A stretch of DNA of 64,000 nt. Source: Anaerolineales bacterium. Lineage in GTDB: Bacteria > Chloroflexota > Anaerolineae > Anaerolineales > UBA6663. Location: contig JADZEK010000005.1 in assembly GCA_020850595.1 (NCBI GenBank), positions 38,993-102,992 on the forward strand, written 5' to 3'. The notes under the pieces were generated by a model that searched no databases, had not been told where the DNA came from, and was given only the letters and a program-made list of their open reading frames with translations. The position numbers and the translations under genes were made by a program. Positions 52,446-61,020 of the stretch are shown here, one piece after another; the first letter of the stretch is position 1; every line of letters begins with the position of its first letter.

Positions 52446-54350
52446 ATGCCGAAGCAGACCCAAACCACCGCCGCGCCAACCAACACCCGCCCGCCCGCCG
52501 GGGCGCGCCCGGCCCCGGGGCGCGCCGCCCCCGCCGCCGAGCCATTGGTGCAGCGCGCCCTGGCCGACCCCGCCGCGCTGTCGGCCCAAGAGGTCGCTCA
52601 ACTCCAGCGCCAGTTCGGCAACCAGGCCGTCACCGGGTTGCTCAAACGCGGCGCCGGGCAGCGCGCAGCCCTGCCACAAGAAGCTGAAACCTTGCAGCGC
52701 CGCGCCCTCCCGCGCAAGCCCAACCGCCTGTCCGTCAGCGTCACCAAGACCGCCGCCATCCAGCGCGCCGGTGAAGGCCGTCGGCGGAGCAACAGCGCCC
52801 CGCCGAGCTTTTCGCCCCAACCTGGGCCGGGCCTCGGGCCAACGCCCCCCAGCGGCAGCCTGGGGCCGCAGCCCGAAGACCAGGTTCCCAGCTCGCCCAC
52901 CACGCTCGATGTGCAGGACAACGGGCCGGTCGGCGACGACAGCCTGGACAGCGACGACACCCTGCTGTCCGTCGGCGATCAGGTTGACGACGACAACGAT
53001 GGGCCGGAAGACGACGACACCGACACCACGACGACCACCACCACCTCACCGACTGGCGGTGGTCAGGTCTCAGAGTCGGGACAGACCCCCCCCACCGTAT
53101 CGCCCACTCCGTCCCTGACGCCTGGGCCGGAAGTAGTCATTCCGCCCTATCCCAGCGCCTTGTCGGAAAATGAATGGCGCCGCAACCGCGGCCTCAAGGC
53201 CAAGCTCGGCCGTGACGATGTCGGCATCCAGCTCGGCCTGGTCAGTTCGGCCCACCGCGGCGTGCTTTGGATGCGCTTCGACGTGAACCGCACCCCGCCT
53301 CAGGCGTCAGACACCTTCCGCGCCGCGCGCGACGCCTCCGCCAAGGGGAAGACCGCCACCGATAAAGCTACCGATGCCGCCGGCCTCTCCGACGCCAAGG
53401 AAGCCGCCCGCGAAGCGCTCGACACCGCCAAGGCCGCCGGCAAGGAAACCGAAGCCTCGCTCAACCTGGCTCGCAACGAGTTTCGCCGCAACGTCGTCGT
53501 GCTCCTCGGTCAGGCCGGCATGTTGCGCAACCTGCTCACCGCGCAGGCGGCCAAGTCGCCCGCGCCCCACCTCACGGCCATGCTGGCCGCCCTCACGCCC
53601 TACATCAACCAGCTACAATCGCTGGAGAAAGCCTTTGTGTGGTACGAGCAGGCGCTCAGCGCCGCCCGGGGCCTCGAAACAACCGCCCAGGAGTGGCTAG
53701 CCGCGCTGGCTAAGCAGGAAGCGGCGGAAGACGAGACCGGCTTGACCGGCGAGCTAGATGGTCTGGAGACAGGCGAGGATGAAGAGGAAACCGAGAAGCA
53801 GGGCCGGCAGCGCCGCCTGATGCGCGAGATCGTCGGCCCCAAGTTCTACTCCGAACTTGATCTGGTGCGCTTCTACAAAGAGCCTGACACCATGCAGTGG
53901 CTGCAATCCGCCGACGTCACCATCTCGGCCAAGGACAACACCACGCGCAACACCACCCTGACCAACCTACAAACCAAGGGCAAGCTCAACCTGCTGACCT
54001 ACAAAGACAAGACACAGGCGCTCAAGGCCATGCGCGACCAGACCCAGACGCCCGCACTGGCGGCCAAGCAGATCGTCACCGTCTGGGCCAGCGCCTTCAA
54101 CGCCTACAACGAGCGCACCGGCTTCGTCGGCATCCATCGCCAGTGGAAGCGCCAGCAGCTTAGCCTGGCGGGCAGCCAGAGCAAATACGCGGCCTGGGAA
54201 GAGAAGTTCACCAAGGCCGCCGCCCTCACCGACCGCCTGGGCGAGGTGCTGCTCGAAGACCAGGACCACATCACCTCCCTCGCCGGCGAGGTGGCCGGCC
54301 TCAGCCGTTCCACCGGCGCCCGCCCGCGCCGCGGCTCGGTGTCGTTCTAG
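52446..54350 (+). CDS. Putative eCIS-associated cargo-like protein, otherwise uncharacterised
   Basis: 634 residues. The N-terminal 50 residues are low complexity, then LQRQFGNQAVTGLLKR (residues 53-68) closely resembles the LQRxxGNxAVxxLLxR motif at the start of many proteins encoded with extracellular contractile injection systems (eCIS), such as DUF4157 proteins. Residues 110-235 are a Pro/Ser/Asp/Thr-rich disordered linker with an Asp run and seven Thr in a row. Residues 240-634 are mostly helical and highly charged with Ala/Lys/Glu coiled-coil stretches, and end in a basic tail. There is no signal peptide. No eCIS sheath, tube or baseplate genes are nearby. A catalytic domain could not be recognised. 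Confidence 0.65.
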   Translation: MPKQTQTTAAPTNTRPPAGARPAPGRAAPAAEPLVQRALADPAALSAQEVAQLQRQFGNQAVTGLLKRGAGQRAALPQEAETLQRRALPRKPNRLSVSVTKTAAIQRAGEGRRRSNSAPPSFSPQPGPGLGPTPPSGSLGPQPEDQVPSSPTTLDVQDNGPVGDDSLDSDDTLLSVGDQVDDDNDGPEDDDTDTTTTTTTSPTGGGQVSESGQTPPTVSPTPSLTPGPEVVIPPYPSALSENEWRRNRGLKAKLGRDDVGIQLGLVSSAHRGVLWMRFDVNRTPPQASDTFRAARDASAKGKTATDKATDAAGLSDAKEAAREALDTAKAAGKETEASLNLARNEFRRNVVVLLGQAGMLRNLLTAQAAKSPAPHLTAMLAALTPYINQLQSLEKAFVWYEQALSAARGLETTAQEWLAALAKQEAAEDETGLTGELDGLETGEDEEETEKQGRQRRLMREIVGPKFYSELDLVRFYKEPDTMQWLQSADVTISAKDNTTRNTTLTNLQTKGKLNLLTYKDKTQALKAMRDQTQTPALAAKQIVTVWASAFNAYNERTGFVGIHRQWKRQQLSLAGSQSKYAAWEEKFTKAAALTDRLGEVLLEDQDHITSLAGEVAGLSRSTGARPRRGSVSF

Positions 54351-55372
54351 CGGCCCAGCCGCGCCAGCAGCGCCGCGGGCCGGCCCGCAAACTCGGCCGG
54401 GTCCAGCGCGCCGCTGCTAAGGCCGGCCATCAGTTCGTTCAAGCCCTGGTTCACCGGCGTGGGCACGCCCCGCGCCGCCCCATGCCGCGCCACCGCGCCA
54501 TACAGCCACTCCGCCTCGGTCTGGCGCTTGCCGCTGCGTAGGTCAATTTGCAGCGACGGCCGTTTGCCCCCGCGCCCGCCCGCCACCCCCCGTCGCAGCA
54601 GCGGCCGGGCCAGCCCCGGCGGCAGCCGCATCGCCGCCGCCAGCAGCCGCACCGGGGTGCCTGGCAAATCCACCACACCGTAGCCCAGCGCCCGCATCAC
54701 GGCCAGCGCCTCGCGCGCCGCCGCCGCCTCCAGCGCGAACAGCCGCGGGTCGGCCAAGATCGCCGCCACCGGCCAGTCCAGGATGGCCGCCGTGGCGTTG
54801 CCCAGCAGGTTCGTCAGCAGCTTCGACCACGTCATCGGCCCCGCCGCCGCGTAGCCCCTGGCCCGCACCCCGGCCGCGCCCAGCGCCGCCAGCAGCGGCT
54901 CGCTCAGCCGGTGGCCGAGCGCCACGCCCACGCCGCGTCGTTTCTCCACCACCACCGCGCCCGGTTCGGGCGCGCTCACCGCCGTCGTCACTGTCCCGGC
55001 CAGCACGTTGGCGGCCCCCAGCGCGCGGGCGGCCTCCGTTTCGGCGTCTACCCCGTTTTGCAGACACAAGCAGGGCAGGCGCGTCGTCGTCGCGGCGGCG
55101 ATCTCGGCCAGCGCCGGGCCGGTGGCATACGCCTTCACCGCCAGCACCAGTAGATCGGCGGGCGTGGTCAGCGCCTCAGCCACGCTCGCCGCCACCCCCG
55201 GCCGCACGGTCAGCGCCGCCTCGCCCGGCCCCGGTGTCAGCCGCAGCCCGTGCGCTCGCAGCGCGGCCGCCGTGTTCGCCCGCGCCACGAACGTCACTGG
55301 CCGGCCCGCCGCCGCCAGGCTCCCGCCGATGTATCCGCCAATGGCGCCCGCGCCGATGATGACAATGCGCAT
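54347..55372 (-). CDS. Ketopantoate reductase family protein (PanE/ApbA-like)
   Basis: 341 residues. The NADP-binding N-terminus is MRIVIIGAGAIGGYIGG, and the C-terminal helical domain has the PanE signature TWSKLLTNLLGNATAAIL with the catalytic Lys. PanE reduces 2-dehydropantoate to pantoate, but many paralogues act on other 2-keto acids. No other pantothenate genes are present, so a catabolic keto-acid reductase is equally possible. Its stop codon overlaps that of the convergent gene: both TAGs are read from one CTAG palindrome at 54347-54350. Confidence 0.85.
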   Translation of the reverse strand: MRIVIIGAGAIGGYIGGSLAAAGRPVTFVARANTAAALRAHGLRLTPGPGEAALTVRPGVAASVAEALTTPADLLVLAVKAYATGPALAEIAAATTTRLPCLCLQNGVDAETEAARALGAANVLAGTVTTAVSAPEPGAVVVEKRRGVGVALGHRLSEPLLAALGAAGVRARGYAAAGPMTWSKLLTNLLGNATAAILDWPVAAILADPRLFALEAAAAREALAVMRALGYGVVDLPGTPVRLLAAAMRLPPGLARPLLRRGVAGGRGGKRPSLQIDLRSGKRQTEAEWLYGAVARHGAARGVPTPVNQGLNELMAGLSSGALDPAEFAGRPAALLARLGR

Positions 55373-55392
55373 CTGGCCCGCCGCTCCCAGGG

Positions 55393-58300
55393 TTAACGCA
55401 GCTTGCGGACGCGCAGCGGCGCCGCAGCGTCGGTGTTCGCGCTCACGGCGCGCGCCACTACCGGCAGGTAGGTGCGCAGCGGCGGCGTGTAACTCGGGTG
55501 GTAGGTGCGCACCACCTCGCTCACGTGCCCGGCCTCATCGGCGATGCGCACCGTCAGCGTCGCGCCCAGGGCGGCCAGCTCCACCGTGGCGGGCAGCGTC
55601 ACCGTCGCCACGCCGCCGTTCGCCGGGCCGCTGATGCCCGCTGCGAAGTTCGTGCCCGCCGGCGCGCCGCCCACCGCCACGTCGAACGTCACGCTCAGCG
55701 TGTTCGCGGCCAGGCCGCTTTCGAGATCGTAAGCGCCCACGCGCACGCTGTTCACCGCCGCCAGCTGCGCTTGCAGCAGCGTCGGCCCGACCCACAGCGT
55801 CGGGCGCAGGTCGTCCTCGAACCAGCCCCAATCCACATCCCGTTCAATCGGCGCGCCCAGGTCTACCCAGCGCGCCAGCGTCAGCTTCTCGGCCCACGTC
55901 AGCCCGCGCAGGCTGTCCAGGTTGGGGTGGACGCTATCGCTCGCCGGGTTATAGTCAATGTCGCCCTCCCGCGTGGCGTTGGCGCGGCCGTCCAGCCGCG
56001 CGCCGAACACCTTCCAGATCAGCAGGCTCTCGCGTGACTGAAAGGCCCGCAGGTAGCGCGTGAGCTGCGGCCCCAAGAAGTACCCCGGCGTGCCGCTGGG
56101 CGTGCCCAGGCCGTAGTCGGCGGCGTAGTCCTGTGCCAGCCGGTAATACGTGCCGGGGTACCCGCCAATGCTCGTCCCATCGGCGTGCAGGTTTAGCTGC
56201 CCATCGTCCGCGTCGTTCAGATGGCAGCCCGAGCAGCGCGCCGCCAAGATCGGCTCCACGTCGCGGACATACTCCACCGTCACCTGCGGCACGGTTTGGG
56301 TAATGGTCGCCGGGCTTCCATTCAGCGCGGCCGGCGCCAGCAGCGGCGTTTGCAGCGCCAGGTCCGTCGGCACAAAGCCGGGCTGTCCGGCCACCGTGCT
56401 GTAAAAATCAAGCGGCGTCTTGGTGTGCGCGTGGCAGCCGCCGCAGTCGTAGCGCGCCTCGCCTGGGCGCAGTTGGTGCCAGGTCTGCGCCATGTTCACC
56501 ACCATGCCGTTACGGTCCAGCGTCTGAAACGTGAAGGGCACGTCGGCCGGCAGCCGCACCAGGAACGAGGTGTCCGTCGCGCCGTTACCGTCAATGACGC
56601 CTTCATGCCGCACCGCGACTTCGCCCAAGATGCGCACCCGTTCCTCAGCCACGTTGCTGAACCCCGCCCCATCGTTAGGGTAGGTGCGGTCGGTGGCGGG
56701 CAGCAGCGCCAGCACCCGCAGCGCGTAGATGTCGTCGTCGCTGTACAGCCCGGCGTCCGCGCCCTGGTGCAGCCAGGCGAATAGCGCCTCGTGGCTGTAG
56801 TTGAACGGGTCGGGGTCGGGCGCCCACGGCGGGCCTAGCCGGCTGTCCGTGTCGCGCCACGTCAGCGAGGCCGAGCCGACCAGCGCCAGCGGCGTGTCGG
56901 CCTCCAGGTGCGCGCTGCCGTTGTTGCTCAGGTCCGGCCACACCACCGGCTGCGTCATCCCCATAATTGCCGTGTAAGCGACCACCGGGCGCGGCCACTG
57001 CTCGTTGTAGGCCGGGTCGTTGATGATCTTCACCAGGTCGCTCGGCTCCGGCGCGCCGCTCTCGGCCAGGTTGGCGGGCAGCAGGTACAGCCCGCCGTCA
57101 TAAAAGGGTGTGGCATATCCGCCGCCGACAATGATGCCGTTGTGATTGGCTGCGCCCGGCGTGTACACCAACAGGATGCCGCCTCCCGGCGCGGCGGCGG
57201 GCAGCGTTACCTTGCCCACCCGGCTGTTGTTGCCGCCGGGGCAGGTCTGCGCCGGGTAGATCCAATCGTCCGTAGTGCAGGGCGCGGGCAGGTCGGCCGC
57301 CAGCCCCCAGGCGTCGCCCGTCCAGGGGGTCAGGTCCACCTGGCCGGGGCGTTCCAGCGGCATGTAGGTGTCGGCGGCGTTCACCGGCAGAAAGTCGGCC
57401 CCGGCCGGGTCGAGCGGAAAGCGCACCAGGTCGCCGAAGCCGTTGTTGTTCAGGTTGTAGTAGCGCACCACGGCAATATCGCCGTCGGGCAGTTGCGTCA
57501 TGAAATGATGGCCGGTGGCGTTCTCGCCCAGGCCGCTGCCCGAGTTCCACTGCGTGCCGTCCGGCGCGATGAACCACAGGTTGAACTGCCGGCTGTCGCG
57601 CGCGCCCTGGTGCTCCCAACTCGTGAACATCAGCCGCCCGTCCGCCAGTTGAAACGGGTGCAGCGCCTGCGCGTTGTTCAGGTAGCCGATCTGCGTGACG
57701 TTCTGGCCGTCCCAATCCATCACGAACAGTTGCAGCGTGCGCTCGGCGAAGTTGAAGGCCTTGGGCGGCAGGAAGTTGTTGCGCGTGGACGTGAAGGCAA
57801 TCGCCGGGTGCGCCGGGTCGGTCTGCGCCACGAACGCCGGGCCGGTGTTGAACACACCCACGTTTGGGCAGTTGGTGTATGCTGTCTCGCAGTCGAAGTT
57901 GGCGCCGTTACCCAGGTTGGGCGTGAACTCCTGCCTGGTCAGGCGCGTCACCGCCCGGCTCCCCAAATCCAGCCGGTAGATGTCGGCCCCCTTGCGGCTC
58001 AAGCACTCCCCGCCGCCCGCGCAGCGCTGCGGGTTGGCGTCGGTCTGGTCGTGGTAGTAAGTGAAGACCACCCACTGGCCGTCGAACGACACGTTCGGGT
58101 CCGACACCGCGCCATCGCCCACCGCCCCGTCAATCAGCGCGGCGTGGGCGCTCAGCGGGAAGAGCAACTCCTCGCTGCAGTCAGGGTGCAGCAAGCGCAG
58201 GTCGGCCCCGGCGTCGGGCAGCAGCGGGCGCACCGTGTCGGGCCACACGCTGTTGTTGTCGTCGCCGAAGCGCGGCGCGCGCACGTAGACGATGTCGTAG

Positions 58301-58446
58301 CTAACGACGTTAGGGGTGCAGTTGCTCACCGCCGTGGCCGCCGTCCGCGCCGGCGTTGCGGCGGCCCGCGCGCCCAGCGGCAGCGCGAACAACAGGGTCA
58401 CGGCCGGCAGCAGGCCGGCCATTCGGCGATGGGTGAGTGTCGGCAT
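55393..58446 (-). CDS. Secreted di-haem protein with TolB-like propeller and hydrazine synthase alpha-like domain
   Basis: 1017 residues with an N-terminal signal peptide (hydrophobic residues 9-30 ending GARAAA). Residues 50-470 contain TolB/PD40-type propeller repeats (SFDGQWVVFTYY, IAFTSTRNNF). Residues 600-750 resemble the HZS alpha domain: VRLPADVPFTFQTLDRNG, then a loop with the first CxxCH (residues 668-672), and a second CxxCH at 738-742 followed by further cytochrome-like sequence. The C-terminus has an Ig-like stretch and YLPVVARA, a tail common in Chloroflexota exoproteins. It should bind two c-type haems outside the membrane. No other hydrazine synthase genes are present, so hydrazine chemistry is unlikely; an electron-transfer or oxidase role is inferred. 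Confidence 0.8.
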   Translation of the reverse strand: MPTLTHRRMAGLLPAVTLLFALPLGARAAATPARTAATAVSNCTPNVVSYDIVYVRAPRFGDDNNSVWPDTVRPLLPDAGADLRLLHPDCSEELLFPLSAHAALIDGAVGDGAVSDPNVSFDGQWVVFTYYHDQTDANPQRCAGGGECLSRKGADIYRLDLGSRAVTRLTRQEFTPNLGNGANFDCETAYTNCPNVGVFNTGPAFVAQTDPAHPAIAFTSTRNNFLPPKAFNFAERTLQLFVMDWDGQNVTQIGYLNNAQALHPFQLADGRLMFTSWEHQGARDSRQFNLWFIAPDGTQWNSGSGLGENATGHHFMTQLPDGDIAVVRYYNLNNNGFGDLVRFPLDPAGADFLPVNAADTYMPLERPGQVDLTPWTGDAWGLAADLPAPCTTDDWIYPAQTCPGGNNSRVGKVTLPAAAPGGGILLVYTPGAANHNGIIVGGGYATPFYDGGLYLLPANLAESGAPEPSDLVKIINDPAYNEQWPRPVVAYTAIMGMTQPVVWPDLSNNGSAHLEADTPLALVGSASLTWRDTDSRLGPPWAPDPDPFNYSHEALFAWLHQGADAGLYSDDDIYALRVLALLPATDRTYPNDGAGFSNVAEERVRILGEVAVRHEGVIDGNGATDTSFLVRLPADVPFTFQTLDRNGMVVNMAQTWHQLRPGEARYDCGGCHAHTKTPLDFYSTVAGQPGFVPTDLALQTPLLAPAALNGSPATITQTVPQVTVEYVRDVEPILAARCSGCHLNDADDGQLNLHADGTSIGGYPGTYYRLAQDYAADYGLGTPSGTPGYFLGPQLTRYLRAFQSRESLLIWKVFGARLDGRANATREGDIDYNPASDSVHPNLDSLRGLTWAEKLTLARWVDLGAPIERDVDWGWFEDDLRPTLWVGPTLLQAQLAAVNSVRVGAYDLESGLAANTLSVTFDVAVGGAPAGTNFAAGISGPANGGVATVTLPATVELAALGATLTVRIADEAGHVSEVVRTYHPSYTPPLRTYLPVVARAVSANTDAAAPLRVRKLR

Positions 58447-58505
58447 GTGGCCCCCAGTTTAGCGTAGCACCGTCACGCTATTGTAGCCATGCGCCCCGCG
58501 CCCTG

Positions 58506-59747
58506 CTATAGGCCATAGGCTTCAGCCAGAATCTCCACCGGGTGCACCGCCGGCAGCCCGGTGTGCTGCGCCAGCCACCAGCGGCAGGTCTCCGAGTCGC
58601 AGGCCAGCGTCGGCGCGCCCGAATCGCGGATTTCGCGGAACAGCCCGCGCCCCACGTCCACCGCGATCTGGTACTTCTCGGCCTTCAGGCCGTAAGTGCC
58701 CGCCACCCCGCAGCACTCCGCCTGCGTCTCGCTCACCGTCACGCCGGGGATGCGCCGCAGCAGGTCGGCAGCCGGCTTGCCCACGCCGTGCGCGCGGAAC
58801 TGGCACGGCGCGTGGTAGACCAGCGCGGCTCGCGCCACCGGGCGAAAATCCGTCTTGAGCTGGCCCGCCGCGTCGAGCATTTGCAGAAACTCAAAGAAGT
58901 CGTAGGTCGCGTTCGAGACCGCCTCCAACTCCTCTCCGGCCAGGCCCAGCACGGCTCGATACTCGTGCTTAAACGTCAGCGTGCAGCTCGTGGACGTGCC
59001 GACGATGACGTAGCCCTGTCGCGCAAACGGGGCCAGCTTGCTCAGGTTGCCGCGCGCGTAGCGCCGCGCCGCGTCGAACTCACCGTTGGATTGCATCGGC
59101 AGCCCGCAGCAGTTCTGCTCGGCCACCACCACCTCGCAGCCCAGATGCCGCAGCACCGCCACCGCCGCTTGGCCCACCCGCGGCTCGTAGTAATTCGTGC
59201 TGCACCCGTGGAAGTAGACCACCTTCGGCAGCGCTTCCGTGGCCTTGGCCGTCACCGCCTGTTGTTTCACCCAGGCGCGGAAGCTCTGCCGGGCGAAGCG
59301 CGGAAAGGCCGCGTCGCGCGCCACGCCCAACACCCGCTCCGCCAGCCGCCGCAGCAGCTTGTTCTGAATCGGCACATCCGACAGCGGCGCGAACCACGAT
59401 CCCAGCCGCCCCACGATCTCGCTGCGCCCCAAAATGCGGTTGCGCAGCGGCAGCCCGCGCTGCTGCGCCAGCCGCGCCTTGGCGACCACATTCATCTCGG
59501 CGATCTGGATGCCGTGCGGGCACACCCGCGAGCACACGCCGCACGCCGAGCAATAGTCCACCGCCTGGTCTACCACCGGCGCGCCCGGCGCGCGGAAACG
59601 CTGCGCCTGCGGGCCAACCACCTTCGGGCCGGGGAACATCTCCGTCACCGCCGCCACCGGGCAGGCCGCCGTGCAAATGTTGCACTTGACGCACAGGTCC
59701 GCCGTCAGTTGCGTGTCGAGCACCGGCCGGTCAATCGAGGTCGTCAT
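58506..59747 (-). CDS. glpC: Anaerobic glycerol-3-phosphate dehydrogenase subunit C
   Basis: 413 residues from the ATG at 59747. Two [4Fe-4S] motifs are present at Cys19-22-25-29 (CVKCNICTAACP) and Cys66-69-72-76 (CSACGVCSRVCP). Two CCG-type domains follow, with NCCGLPMQ and ECCGVAGTYG, which bind further cofactors. GlpC anchors the GlpAB dimer to the membrane and passes electrons to menaquinone. The gene starts 4 nt after the GlpB stop, completing a glpABC operon. Confidence 0.9.
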   Translation of the reverse strand: MTTSIDRPVLDTQLTADLCVKCNICTAACPVAAVTEMFPGPKVVGPQAQRFRAPGAPVVDQAVDYCSACGVCSRVCPHGIQIAEMNVVAKARLAQQRGLPLRNRILGRSEIVGRLGSWFAPLSDVPIQNKLLRRLAERVLGVARDAAFPRFARQSFRAWVKQQAVTAKATEALPKVVYFHGCSTNYYEPRVGQAAVAVLRHLGCEVVVAEQNCCGLPMQSNGEFDAARRYARGNLSKLAPFARQGYVIVGTSTSCTLTFKHEYRAVLGLAGEELEAVSNATYDFFEFLQMLDAAGQLKTDFRPVARAALVYHAPCQFRAHGVGKPAADLLRRIPGVTVSETQAECCGVAGTYGLKAEKYQIAVDVGRGLFREIRDSGAPTLACDSETCRWWLAQHTGLPAVHPVEILAEAYGL

Positions 59748-59751
59748 GTCG

Positions 59752-61020
59752 CTACAGTTCCAGGGTCTGGGCGGCGCGGTAGGCCGTCGCCACATCCACG
59801 CCTTCGCGGCAGCCCGCGCTGTTGCGGTCGGCCCCCGCCGGCAGGCCGCCCACCGCGCGCACGTTGGCCCACGGCCGGCCGTCCGCGCCCATCACGCGCA
59901 GTTGCTCGTCCACCCGCAGGCCGAAGCGCGCATATGGGTGCGCCTGCCAGTAGAGCGGCGCGAACCACTCCGCCTCGGTGACGACCGGCAGGTCGAACAC
60001 CCCCTCGTGCGCCTGCCCCGGCGCGGTCGCCTCCAGCCCGCCATGCCGGAAGCCGCCTGTCGCCAGGATGACCTGCCGCGCGGCGTAGGTGCGGAGCCGG
60101 CCGCCCGTCTCCGCGTGGACGCCGAGCGCCGTCTTCCCCTCGCCCGCCCAGCCGGTGACGCTTGGCCCAATAATCAGCCGCCCGCCCGCCCGCTCCAGCG
60201 CCCCCCGCAGCACATCGTAGAGCCGGATGCCGGGCACTGACGGCGGCAGCAGCGGCACTTCGAACACGGCCACCCCCAGCCGGTCGCTCAACTCGCGCCA
60301 GGCGGTGGCCTCCGGCGCCAGCCCGAGGATCGCGGGCACGCCCAGCCGAGTCACGCCCGCCAGTTGCGGCCGCCAGCGGTCTGCTACCTCGGCGCGGTAA
60401 GCCGGTTGGTCGAACAGCCGCGCCAGGTCGGTGGCGAAGGCCTCGCGCTGCGTGGGCAGGCGCGGCAGCTCCAGCGGCAGGGCGCGGGCCGCATAGCCGG
60501 CCGCCCGCAGGTTGGCGGCTGCCAGCGGCGCAAAGAAGTCGCGGAACCCCGCCACGTCCGCCAGCGTTAGTTCGCCGGGTGCGCGCACCTCGCCCGCCAG
60601 CATGGTCTCCGGGGCGAGGCAGGTGGGCCGCACGGCCCCGAGCGCCGTGGGCAGCCAATGATTGTGCTCCCGGTCGCCGCGCAGCGCATAACCCGCCGCC
60701 TCGGTCATGGCTTGCAGTGTGTTTAGCCCCTCCGCCAGCGCGCTCGGCCCGGCCACCCTCAGCGGGTGCTGCGCCTCTGTCAGGGCGCTCAAGGCCGCGG
60801 CCGGGTTTTCGACCAGCGCGTGCGCCTCGCCCGCATAGCCCCACACATCAATCGTGCCTGGGCCAAGCTGCAAGCCGCCGTGCCCGCGCGCCACCACCAG
60901 CGTGCGCGCCCCGCGCCGCGCCGCCAGCGCGCCCGCGAACAGCCCCGCCAGCCCCGCGCCCACGACGATCACGTCGTAACGCGCCTGCACCCGCGCCGTT
61001 CCGGCCGGTGGCGCGGCCAC
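59752..61020 (-). CDS. glpB: Anaerobic glycerol-3-phosphate dehydrogenase subunit B
   Basis: 422 residues from a GTG at 61020, close to the E. coli length of about 419. The longer in-frame extension overlaps glpA and has no GlpB-like sequence. It starts with YDVIVVGAGLAGLFAGALAARRG (split here: dinucleotide motif GAGLAG) and ends with ADRNSAGCREGVDVATAY, the typical C-terminal FAD-binding region. The start overlaps the glpA stop as TAGTG, so translation is probably coupled. It works in the cytosolic GlpAB dimer that oxidises glycerol-3-phosphate to dihydroxyacetone phosphate. Confidence 0.88.
   Translation of the reverse strand: MAAPPAGTARVQARYDVIVVGAGLAGLFAGALAARRGARTLVVARGHGGLQLGPGTIDVWGYAGEAHALVENPAAALSALTEAQHPLRVAGPSALAEGLNTLQAMTEAAGYALRGDREHNHWLPTALGAVRPTCLAPETMLAGEVRAPGELTLADVAGFRDFFAPLAAANLRAAGYAARALPLELPRLPTQREAFATDLARLFDQPAYRAEVADRWRPQLAGVTRLGVPAILGLAPEATAWRELSDRLGVAVFEVPLLPPSVPGIRLYDVLRGALERAGGRLIIGPSVTGWAGEGKTALGVHAETGGRLRTYAARQVILATGGFRHGGLEATAPGQAHEGVFDLPVVTEAEWFAPLYWQAHPYARFGLRVDEQLRVMGADGRPWANVRAVGGLPAGADRNSAGCREGVDVATAYRAAQTLEL

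Noticed and set aside
52986..53055. Asp/Thr-rich repetitive stretch as a microsatellite or tandem repeat locus
   Set aside because: The repetition is at the amino-acid level with mixed codons and fits a disordered linker; there is no clean DNA repeat unit.
56908..58467. Long plus-strand frame opposite the di-haem protein
   Set aside because: The minus-strand gene has a signal peptide, propeller repeats and CxxCH motifs; the plus frame is a Val/Arg/Gln-rich shadow.
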